64,000 bases of DNA, from contig NC_030685.2 of assembly GCF_000004195.4 (NCBI RefSeq), forward strand, positions 53,830,016 through 53,894,015, given 5' to 3'. Origin of the DNA: Xenopus tropicalis. Lineage: Eukaryota; Chordata; Amphibia; Anura; Pipidae. Under the pieces are notes generated by a model that was given only the letters and a program-made list of their open reading frames with translations, was not told the origin of the DNA and ran no database searches. Made by a program: the position numbers and the translations under genes. Shown here in pieces: positions 45,146 to 55,500 of this stretch (the first letter of the stretch is position 1; each line of letters starts with the position of its first letter).

Positions 45146-46562
45146 CATATGTGTCAAGCCCGCGGTCCACATCCGGCCCGGCATGTAATTATATCCGGCC
45201 CGCGAGATCATTTTATTATTATTGTTTTTAATGGCCCGGCGATATGAAGTGCCACACAATAAACTACATATCCCATAATGTAGCTCTCTTCTAATTGCAC
45301 TGGCGCTGTGACACATGCGCAGTAGGGGTTGGCGCGCATACGCCATCATTCAAACGGCAGAGACAGAGAGAGCTGGCACAGGTAGAGAAAATATAAGCAG
45401 GAGAAACCAGGGAGTTCTGGCGCTTGCTGCTGCCACAGGTAGAGATGATTTGAGGCCAATATATGATTTTTTGGTTGCTGCATTCTGGCATAGGTACAAA
45501 CTGGGGCCAAATTGGGTAATATATAGTGTTGGCTGCTGCTGCCACAGGGACAGATGGGGGGCAATAATATGGCTGCTGGCACAGGTACATGGGGCAATAA
45601 TATGGCTGCTGGCACAGGTACATGGGGCAATAATATGGCTGCTGGCACAGGTACACGGGGCAATAATATGGCTGCTGGCACAGGTACATGGGGCAATAAT
45701 ATGGCTGCTGGCACAGGTACACGGGGCAATAATATGGCTGCTGGCACAGGTACACGGGGCAATAATATGGCTGCTGGCACAGGTACATGGGGCAATATGG
45801 CTGCTGGCACAGGTACACGGGGCAATATGGCTGCTGGCACAGGTACAGGGGGCAATAATATGGCTGCTGGCACAGGTACACGGGGCAATATGGCTGCTGG
45901 CACAGGTACACGGGGCAATAATATGGCTGCTGGCACAGGTACACAGGGCAATAATATGGCTGCTGGCACAGGTACACGGGGCAATATGGCTGCTGGCACA
46001 GGTACAGGGGGCAATAATATGGCTGCTGGCACAGGTACACGGGGCAATAATATGGCTGCTGGCACAGGTACACGGGGCAATAATATGGCTGCTGGCACAG
46101 GTACACGGGGCAATAATATGGCTGCTGGCACAGGTACATGGGGCAATAATATGGCTGCTGGCACAGGTACACGGGGCAATATGGCTGCTGGCACAGGTAC
46201 ACGGGGCAATATGGATGCTGGCACAGGTACACGGGGCAATAATATGGCTGCTGGCACAGGTACACGGGGCAATATGGCTGCTGGCACAGGTACATGGGGC
46301 AATATGGCTGCTGGCACAGGTACACGGGGCAATAATATGGCTGCTGGCACAGGTACAAGGGACAATAATATGGCTGCTGGCACAGGTACATAAACAAACT
46401 TGTTACCAAAAAAAGATGCCAGGTGTCTCACTCTGATAAAATGATATCAGAGCAAAGACAACTGAATTTTAGTGTGTTTAATAAATGTTTATCCTGTTTG
46501 GCCCACGACCCAAAGTGTGGTTTGAATTTTGGCCCCCTGTGCAATTAAGTTTGATACCCCTG
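45146..46562. mobile_element. hAT-like element filled by a minisatellite
   Basis: Left end CATATGTGTCAAGCC, right end (reverse complement) CAGGGGTATCAAACTT, imperfect terminal inverted repeats. They are flanked by CTCTAGAG (45138-45145) and CCCTAGAG (46563-46570), an 8-bp target-site duplication with one mismatch, the hAT length and consensus. Ends carry CATCCGGCCCGGCATG and TGGCCCACGACCC. No transposase frame, so nonautonomous. Confidence 0.75.
45554..46393. repeat. 30/33-bp minisatellite, 26 units, inside the hAT-like element
   Basis: Unit GGGGCAATAATATGGCTGCT then GGCACAGGTACAC (33 bp) or a 30-bp form lacking one ATA. There are 18 long and 8 short units. Since both lengths are multiples of 3 and no stop occurs, long frames are open on both strands, e.g. 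repeats of GNNMAAGTGTR (plus) and PVPAAILLPRV (minus). I regard these as noncoding by-products. Confidence 0.95.
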
Positions 46563-47660
46563 CCCTAGAGTATCAGAAGATCTTATGGTTGGTCCCAATC
46601 TGAGAAAATTTCCATTAACCTTTTCTTATTTCCACCATAACACTATTTTTTTTCCAATGTGAAAAACCTAGTTTTTTTTTTATTTTGCTCTGCAAAATGG
46701 ATGTTTTGGAAGCTCAGTCCCATTTTCACACAGTGTGTGTTTTTGTGTGAATACCTTGTATTCCTTTCAGATGCAACAACAAGTTGTAAAATCATGATAG
46801 AGTAAAATATATTATTGCAGCACAAAGCCACTTTAGCAAACAGTAGCATTATTTTTGAACATATAGTGCAGTATATGCAACAACTCAATATAAATCAATA
46901 TAAAGGCCCATTACTTATGTTCATTACTGCTGGATACTCCCCGGTAGCCCACGATAGTGATAAGCAAAACTGCTGCAAAAATTCACCACAGAACAATAAT
47001 AATCCAGAATAGGACAAAAAAAAACTAACAAAAAACACCCATTGACATATTTGAAGTTAAAAAAAAAACCATTGACTTAAAGAATAAGTAAACCTTTTTT
47101 TTCTATAAGTAAAATTACTCTAAACAGCCTCCAGAATTACCTACCTTTGTCCCAGCATTCTCTCTCACCTGGTTCCTTAGTCAGAAGGTGTTCTTTTTCT
47201 TTGCTCCTTGTGCAGAGTGAAGCCCCGCCCCCACTTTCTGTTCAGTTCTCTCTCTTTTACTAAATAGGAAGTGATTTGGGCCAATTAGAGTGCAATTTTG
47301 TTAATCAGTGTCCGTCAAACATTTTCAGTTCAAGCTCCATTTGAAGATTAAACCTTTGGTCAGGGCCCCCTCTCCTGTGCTCATAAAAGGGTTACAGATA
47401 TGGGAAAATACAGATGTATCAGTCATTCAGCCATAGATACAAGAATACTTTTTTACCCCAATTCTCACCCTTCTTGACCTTCAAGATGGGCCTTCTTGTC
47501 TATAAAAAAATATATGTGTTCTCTTCAAGCCTCCCTAAAACTAACCTTCATTCTCGGCCACAGTCTTAAGAATCCCAGTCTGAGAACCATTGCCCTTACT
47601 GGAAATCTTAGCAGACATCCGCAAGATGTAGCAGAAAAGACCTGCACTACAACTAGAGTA

Positions 47661-47860
47661 GTGAAACCAGGTATAGCCAAAGTGTTTTTATTCCATAGTG
47701 TAAAAAGGAACCAGACATTTCTGGGACTTCTCTCTTCATCAGTGGTACAGCGGTTGTCATGTGGTGTTCCACTGACAAAAGGGTCATGAGGTCCATGTTT
47801 GGTTCCTTTTCGCAATATGCAATAAAAACACTTTGGAGGTACCTGGTTATACTACTTCAG
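47661..47860. repeat. Inverted-repeat element with 55-bp arms
   Basis: Arms: CCAGGTATAGCCAAAGTGTTTTT (47668-47690) with CATAGTGTAAAAAGGAACCA, and inverted TGGTTCCTTTTCGCAATATG, AAAAACACTTTGGAGGTACC. The centre holds CTCTTCATCAGTGGTACAGC. Confidence 0.6.
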
Positions 47861-47979
47861 TTCTAGCATGGATCTGCTGCATCTTCTGGAACTCCTGCAC
47901 ATGGGGGGGGGGGGTCATTTATAAACACTGGGCAAATCACTGATTGGTTGCTATAGGTTACTGCCCAGGTGCACATTTG

Positions 47980-48800
47980 CCCAGTGTTGAACACAAAAGT
48001 CTGATTGGCTGTTAGGAGCCCAACCCCCTTTTTCTATTTTTGAACTCCAGTCCCCCAGTGACCAACTCTGCAAAGTTTGGGGACTCAGGTGTAAAAATTG
48101 TGGGACTGACAGCATTTTACACTTCACCATTAAAAGGAAATAGGGGAAATGTGAAAAGTTTGGGGACACTGGCATTAAACGTGTTAGAATGGCCGCAGCT
48201 AAACCTGGTGCATAACTCTATAAAGTTTGGGGATCCAAGTGTTATTTCTGTGAGAATGGCAGCAGTTTGAATTTCCTACACTAAGGGCTCTGGCACACAG
48301 GGAGATTAGTCACCCGCGACAAATCTCCCTGTTCACGGGCAACTAATTTCCCCGAAATGCCATCCCACCGGCGGAAGTTTCCTCTCAAGGCAAGTGGCAG
48401 CAGCTTAAATTTCCCCATAAATGGGTGAATTTTGATTGGCTGTTGTTGGCCCCTCCCACTTTGGGTCATCCAACAAATATCCCTGTTTCATTCAGGGTGA
48501 CCCCATGATTGTGTTATTCAGGTTTGGGGGGATGTAGCTTCAAAGCTGTAAGAGTGGGAGCAGTTTCAAAATCTTCCCTGTCAAAGTCAATGGGAAAATT
48601 GGGGGGTTCAGAGCGGTGCCACAAAAAGACGGGGGAGGGATCGCTTAGAAAAGCACAAGCAACCTGCTCCGCTATAGGGTGAAGATGTGTGGGGAGTTTG
48701 GGTGCTGTACCCCTAAAACTGTAGGAGGAGTAGCGGTTAGAAAATGGGGGGCGCTAAGAAGAAGAAGAAAAAGCTGAAGAATAAGCTGAAGTGGAAGAAC
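47980..48800. repeat. Internally repetitive dispersed element
   Basis: The motif (AGT)TTGGGGA(TC/CA) recurs with TGTGAGAATGGCAGCAG-like segments (48070, 48155, 48225, 48520), plus CACTTTGGGTCA. It ends in an AAG-rich stretch at 48744-48800. A GC-rich MITE interrupts it at 48288. Confidence 0.5.
48288..48395. mobile_element. GC-rich palindromic MITE, partial, nested
   Basis: GGCTCTGGCACACAGGGAGA to CCCACCGGCGGAAGTTTCCT. It interrupts the repeat at 47980-48800. Confidence 0.65.
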
Positions 48801-49194
48801 AGTAAGTATCTTAACTATTTACAAGAATTGCAACTTGGTGCAAATTAAACCCCTGAGAAGATTAAGGTCCTACTCCAAAATAAGCCCCCAAATAAGGAAG
48901 GGAAGGGATGGGACTGAGATTGGGGAAAATGTAGCTCCTGCTTTTATTAAAGCCAAAAATGTACTTTGTTTAAAGATATTGCCTACATTGCATTTATTTT
49001 AAAAGAAATGTTTAACTTGCAGTCATATGTTATTCACTACAGAGAAATACAATACTTTCAGAGTTTTGTACAGTAATAACATTTGAGCAAAGTGTTTGAG
49101 GTGGGAACCCAGGTATACATACTTAGATCCAATAAAGAGCTTACTCTGCCAGCAACAGCCCAGTGATGATAAGGCAAGCCTCAGGGCCATGTTA

Positions 49195-49665
49195 TTAAAG
49201 GAGAAGGAAAGGCATTTTGGCATTTTAGTGTCAATAGATTCACCACATTAGTGCCACCTAGAACAATATATTTATTCTGGCGAAAGCATTACCATACCTG
49301 AGTAAAGAGCCCTAGAAACTTCCTCTGTTTGTTTAAGATTGTAGCTGCCATTTTAGCTTGGTCTCCATAGATTCCTGCTTGCAGTCTAGCTGTTATAGCT
49401 CAGATTACACATTCCTAAGGGTGGGGGGAGTGAGTTTTTGAATCCTTATGGGAGTAGGGAGCAGGAGAGAGGAGAAACCTGCACAGACTCTGGCCCCTGG
49501 AAATGAAGTCAGATACCCAAGAACATGTTTACAAAAAAAACCAAGAAATCCTGTGTTTCTTTTGATAGAGGACTCAGTGCAGCATTACTGTAAGTGCTTA
49601 TGGCTGTATTTACATAGACCTTTCTGATAAAGCTTACTTAGTTTTTACCTTTCCTTCTTCTTTAA
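49195..49665. mobile_element. TTAA MITE with GGAGAAGGAAAGG ends and a different interior
   Basis: TTAAAGGAGAAGGAAAGGCA to CCTTTCCTTCTTCTTTAA. The interior (TTTTGGCATTTTAGTGTCAA; CCATTTTAGCTTGGTCTCCA) is unlike the other copies, so a subfamily. Confidence 0.75.
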
Positions 49666-49949
49666 ATGCTATATGGTTGCTTTGGATTGTTTAAAAAGGG
49701 CAAATGTTGGTCCTAAATTTACAGGAAAACCTAAGTTTACAGAAAAACTATGCAGAATTAGTGATCATAGTAGATGATGCATATTTTGGGCAAAAAGTAC
49801 AAAAGCTACCCAGTTCAGCTGCTTTGGGGGGCACGTCCCTGTAATATTATTGTAGTTCACAGCAATTCAGTGCTCCTCCAGTAAGAGAGAGGCAGAAACT
49901 TCAGTGTTTGATGTCTCTCTAAATGCCACATGAAATGTTCCCTTAGACC

Positions 49950-51904
49950 TTAAAGGACAACTAAAGTCTAAAATTGAAAATCATTAGAAATGCTGTATTT
50001 TGTATACTGAACATATGAACATTATAAACATTATGAACTTACTACACAAGCCCAGGGATTGAGAAACCTAATTAAAGTAATGATTTATACTTTCAAAGTT
50101 GTCCAATGGGGGCTGCCATGTTGTCAGTTTGCTCTGGGCTGCTGTTGGGAGGCTAAGCTTAGGGAACGTAGTAAATTATCAAAACAACAGCACAAAGCCA
50201 GGGGCTGCATAAATATGCAAAATAATCCTCCAATGAGAATCCCAGCTGATGTGGGTAAATATGGCTCCCTGTTCTCTGTTCCTGCAATTGAAGTTGGGAG
50301 CAATAACCACAGTTTCCCAGCACTGAACAAGTCTGTCCCCATGTCTGATTCCTGTGCCATATAATGAAGGGGAAAATGATGTAATTATCTCTATATCTAA
50401 GATAATATCAAAATGGCTGATATAGTGCTGGGGACCTAATTATCATTCTCATTGGTCAATTCTCTTGCATTTATAATTTACTAGGGGGATTCCCATAAAT
50501 GATACTGGCCAAATGATCCCATTAGCACAGAGACACAGGTGTATCATGGATATGAGTACATATAAACTAGTTCTGCCCTATTATACACATTGGATTATAG
50601 CACATCATATCCATACTTTCCTCAATCTAGAAGAAAACTACTATATTTTCTAAACAAAAAAAGTCTGGACTCTTTCATTTCACAAACAACTTACATTGAC
50701 ATTTATGTCAAGCTGAAAGTTATAACTCAACCAAAGCACATTTCAACTCAAGCATTTGCTGAGCAGACTGGGGGTTCCATACACAGCCTATTTATTATAG
50801 TGAGAGCCCAAACTCTGAACTCAGTCAGTCAATTTGCATATGCAAATCAGCATGCCTGGGAAGGAATATAGTGTTTGTGCAGAGGTTCCCCTGTACATAT
50901 CTTGTTGTTCTGCCTGTACACCTACTGGCACAGTTTGGCCTCTTCCCATGCGTAATGCGCACAATCCCCACTGCAACTGCTTCATAAACACTTTTAGAGG
51001 TTGTTGGTTTGTGTCCCCACAACTAAAGCCAATAATGGTCTGTACATTGGGCATGGGGGGAGATCATAAGATGCTATGCAAATCAATGTTACTTATAGAA
51101 AAGCCTTTGCAATGGAACTATTTGTTCCCAGATGGACTGTTTGTATAAGCAAAGTGACTGAAACTTTGGAAATTGAATATATAAATGCTCAGCCTTACTG
51201 CTCACACGGCACGATGCGTCAATCCCCAATAGCCCACAGGAAAAGAGGAGAGCACCTTTAGTCATTGCTTGTGTTCTCTATATAATAAACGGTCAGTGCA
51301 GGAATCTCCATTGACTTTGCTTTGTATACAATACAATGTTTTTTGTAATGTTTGTTCCCTATGTGGGTGGGGTATATGTTGTTTTCACTCTATAGTATAT
51401 AAATAATAGAATCAACCTATTTTTATGTTTAATTAAGAATTTAATACTTTAAAATAATTGCGCTGAATTCAGTTTCTTTAAGTTCTGTCAATGTTTCCAT
51501 CCTTTCTAACAAGGTGCAAAGAAAAGTCACACAATAAGGATTCAGCCAAAGTCTCGCCCCAAGCTCAAAGTGCCAGAGCAGTACTTGAGTTTTTTAGGGA
51601 GCAGCCAGACAGGACTGTGATTGGTTGGCTTCTATGCATGTTTAATAGTGACCGGGCAGTGACTAGAGCAAGCCGGCATAAGAAAAAGGATCCCTAAGCT
51701 CAGGTTACTCACATCAGCCAAGAGCAGACTGAGCATGTGCAGTAGTTGGGCAAGGCTAAAGATGGAGAGCTACTGTGGGCAGCTTCAGCGGAATGGACCT
51801 GTATTTCTATAGAGCATTGGTGGCTTTGGGCTGGTAGAAGGGCTCAAAACACATAGCTAAACATTTCTAGCAATATTTTTTTTTAGGCTTTAGTTGCCCA
51901 TTAA
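49950..51904. mobile_element. Possible 2-kb TTAA element or two half elements
   Basis: Left TTAAAGGACAACTAAAGTCT; right end inverted TTAATGGGCAACTAAAGCC. The ends pair as terminal inverted repeats but are 1.95 kb apart. No transposase frame is visible between them. Confidence 0.4.
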
Positions 51905-52242
51905 GCAGCCTTAATATATAATTATCTTTGGTCGCTATTAATAACATCTTTAATGGCCAGTTGGCAACCCTACACCTGCCATGACCCCTACCCCAGGCAG
52001 CAGTGTGCTGCGAGTTGCCAGGGGTGTCAAGAAGGCACCTCTAGTAAATCCAAAACCTGAATTTACATTTTTTAAAATGGAAATTTGGCTCTTCTAGTGC
52101 AAATCGCACAACTGCTCATTCTTCTCTAGCATTTGCACCTCCCTCCACTCACTCACAAAAAGGCAAGCATGGAAGGGTGAGGAGGGTGTTAGCAGCAGAC
52201 ACTGGAGTCCCCCTGACAACAAGCAGCATTAGTTTTCATTTT

Positions 52243-52382
52243 AACACCTTGCCTGCCATACATTTTACTTCCTTTTGATCTAGGCCTCACATAGTTACAT
52301 AGTTACATACATACAACATATTGCTAAGCATCACGGGGCACATTTAGATCAAAGAGGATCAGCAGGCAAGGCGTTAAAAGCG
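52243..52382. repeat. Small foldback element in the caspase 3' flank
   Basis: TTAACACCTTGCCTGCC at the left pairs with GGCAAGGCGTTAAAAG at the right; CTTTTGATCTAGGCC pairs loosely with TTTAGATCAAAGAGG. It lies about 55 bp past the caspase stop codon, so it is probably in the 3' UTR. Confidence 0.6.
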
Positions 52383-52437
52383 CCTTCTGTTCCACTTGGA
52401 TCACATGACAGGATCAACACTGGCTTGTGAGGATGTT

Positions 52438-52597
52438 TTATCTAAACTGAGTGGCATCGGGAGGCGGCAGAACGAGTTTTTTGCGTAACTCTGATTTAAA
52501 CGATGGCATCTGTGTCACATTCTTCCTCCCTAAAGGGAACAGCATACCCGCAACTTCATTATTAACAAAGGTTAGCATGTCAATCAAGTCTTGACAT
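52438..52597 (-). CDS. casp10: Caspase last coding exon (p10 C-terminus)
   Basis: Encodes CQDLIDMLTFVNNEVAGM, GRKNVTQMPSFKSELRKKL, VLPPPDATQFR, TAA at 52440-52438. QMP and LRKKLV align with the end of caspase-8. Acceptor TTACCAG at 52599-52598. This C-terminus is unlike the diverged human caspase-10 isoform tails. Confidence 0.9.
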
Positions 52598-55500
52598 CTG
52601 GTAAAAAAAAAAATGAAAATTAATTACCTTCACAAAAGAGGTTTATAAAAAATAATAAAAAAACAGAATCTGTGCCGTATCTGAATCTCATACTAGAATG
52701 TTTTCTGTTGTGTTTTGGCTGTAGGTTTAAGTACTATCTGTTTTCTTACTTTAAATGCCAAAAGTCCTAAAACTGTTTGTGTAAACCCTCACACCAAATG
52801 CTAAACCATTAGGGAATAACCTAGCCCTAACACATTGTGGGAAACTCTAATTATTGCTTTGTTTAATCACTTCAGTGTTTCTCTATTGAAGTAGTCGCCA
52901 CACACTAGTGAGGGGGCAAAGGTTTTTGGCAGGCATGGATTTGCGGCAAATTTCCACGTCTCGGCATTGGCAGATTTTTTTGTGACACAGGCGCAAAAGT
53001 TTGGAGCAGGAAATTCGGCACACAACAAATAATTGTCACACATTCAAAAAAAATTGTCGCACGTGACATTTTTTTTTGCTGCTCGTCATTTTTGCCATTT
53101 TCACAGATTCAAGTTTTTCAGAGAAGCAAAACAGGACAGATTCGCTCATCACTACCACGCACTGATTTGCATGGCTGCCAGAGGGAATTGCTGCAAATAT
53201 GGCACTCACATGATTGAAACATACGTGTCTGGGTGACAGATGCAAAGGCAAATTTAAAAAAAAAAAAAATGTTATCCTAAAATTCCTAATGCTACACAGT
53301 TACATAGTTGTATAGTTAAGCTAGGTTGAAAAAAGACCCAAGTTCAACCCTTCCAAAAGAACCCCAGCACAGATATATATACACACACACATATATATAC
53401 ACACTCATACCAACCTATCTATACACTCACATACTGTATATAAACTATATATACCAACATATCTACTACATGTATGGGACCTGTCATCCAGAATGTTCAG
53501 GATCTGGGGTCTTTCAGATAAGGGGTCTTTTCATAATTTGGATCTCCATACCTTATGTCAGCTAAAAATCATTTAAAGTTTGATTACCCAACAGGATTAG
53601 TTTTCCCTCCAATAAGGATTGATTATATCTTAGTTGGGATCAAGAACATGGTACTGTTTTATTAATACAGTGAAAAAGGAATCTTTTTTTTTTAATTATT
53701 TGATTAACATGAATTTTATGAGAGTTCCGTAATTCAGAACTTTCTGGATAATGGGTTTCTGGTTAAGGGATCCCATACCTGTAATTGTAAATTTTAGAAT
53801 CACAATAGCCTTGGATACTATGCTAGTTCAAGAACTCATCCAGGCCCCTTTTAAAGGCATTAACAGAATCTGCCATTACCACATCACTAGGAAGGGCATT
53901 CCACAACCTCACTGTCCTCACCGTGAAAAACCACCTACGCTGCTTCAAATGGAAACTCTGTTCCTCTAATCTAAAGGGGTGACCTCTGGTGCACTGATCA
54001 TTTTTATGGGAAAAAAGAACATCCCGTATCATGTTCCCTCGCAAGTGTCTCTTTTCAAGAGAAAATAAGATTAAAACCTTTTAAAGGAGAAGGAAAGGTA
54101 ATATCACTGGGGGTGCCAAAATTACAGGCACCCCCCCAGTTATTGTAATGGCTTACATTATTCCCTGGGTTGGTGCTCCAATTAGGGGAAAACCACACCA
54201 GCCCGGGTTGCTGTGAATAAGTGATCCTCTTCCTTCTCTCATCTATCTTCGGCCATTTTTTTGTTAAAGTTAAAGTTTTTTTCACTCTACTGCACACGTG
54301 CAAGCGGCACAAAGACAGAAGAAGGAAGAGGATTGTTCTCTCACAGCTACCCCGGGCTCACAGGTACCTTTCCTTCTCCTTTAAATGTAAGCACGTTGCT
54401 GTAAGGAGGAGCTGGAAGAAGTACAACACTACTCCAGCATGCCAATTGGAAGGCCAATTTAGGAGTTTTTCAAGTTTCATTTTTTTTTTAAATGTGAGGG
54501 GAAAAAATATATATATATAATATAACAAAATATTTTTTTGCCCCTCTACAAATTGGGGTCCCTACAACACACGTGTTTAACATGCATTCCCATGCAGTGG
54601 ATGTTTTATTCATTTCACAACATGCAAAGGCCCGTTCCTTTCTATTGTGCTTGTACCATGGCACCGTGCTGAATCAGCAAACAAATGTGAGGCGCTGCTT
54701 GTTGTATCTCACCTATGTTTGCCAGCTCAGTGTGGTGCCTCGGCTACAGGAAAAATGCAATAAAATGGACTCTGTTATCTCATGTGTTGATGTGTGGTGG
54801 AACAAATAAAAAAGTCACCTAAAGTGCTTCTAAGAAAGTCAATATACATCACAACATTGTCAGCAAGACCAATACTTACAAATGTGTTGTCAATGCCTTG
54901 CACAGTTGCTGAATATAAATGCTTCCTTTTTCTATGTGCCTTAGAGATGTATATTCTTCAACTGTTGCAAATGCGGTTAAAAAGTCTGCTTCTAGGGGTA
55001 GATGAGTTCCCATTGCATCTTGTTCATAAAAAGAAAAAGACGATTCAGTATCTGTATTAATATCAACTTTTGGATGTGACTCTTTCCCCTGGCAAGCTTG
55101 GATGAAGAAAATCTTTGGTTTATTGATAAGGGAGGGGCAGTGTTGCCCATTAAAATATTTTGTCAGTCTTTTGATTTCTACCTCTTCCCCATCACAGCCA
55201 CATACAGTTCCTATCCCTCCATGAGATAGAATAAAGCACACAAAGCTGTCATTCTCTGCATGATCCTTCTTACTATACATCTCCAAGGTTTTCCGTATGT
55301 TTTCAGCAGTTAGATCTTTGTGCTCCTCTGTGATGTAGCCACGTTCATTAAATATCTTTGTAATATCCTCTGAAAGGTAGAAAGGCATGGGTAGTAAGAT
55401 TAAAAAAAAAATTGCTGCAGATACAGATATGACAGAGGTGGCGGCCTATTGAGGATCTTTAAGTCTGCACTCTATACCCCCGAGAATGATTGATGTGTGG

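Larger units (their letters stand above)
46571..52242. other. Intergenic region between STRADB and the caspase
   Basis: A dense run of repeats (47661, 47980, 49195, 49950) separated by short AT-rich stretches. None of the ORFs shows a protein-family signature. Confidence 0.6.

Noticed and set aside
45291..46436. Four ORFs of 279-373 codons as candidate repeat-protein genes
   Set aside because: Produced by a stop-free 30/33-bp tandem array inside a hAT-like element; open on both strands, no start context or splice evidence.
53823..54044. 73-codon minus-strand ORF as a gene
   Set aside because: LWNALPSDVV and FKRGLDEFL are the C-terminus of a retrotransposon reverse transcriptase, here a truncated fossil.
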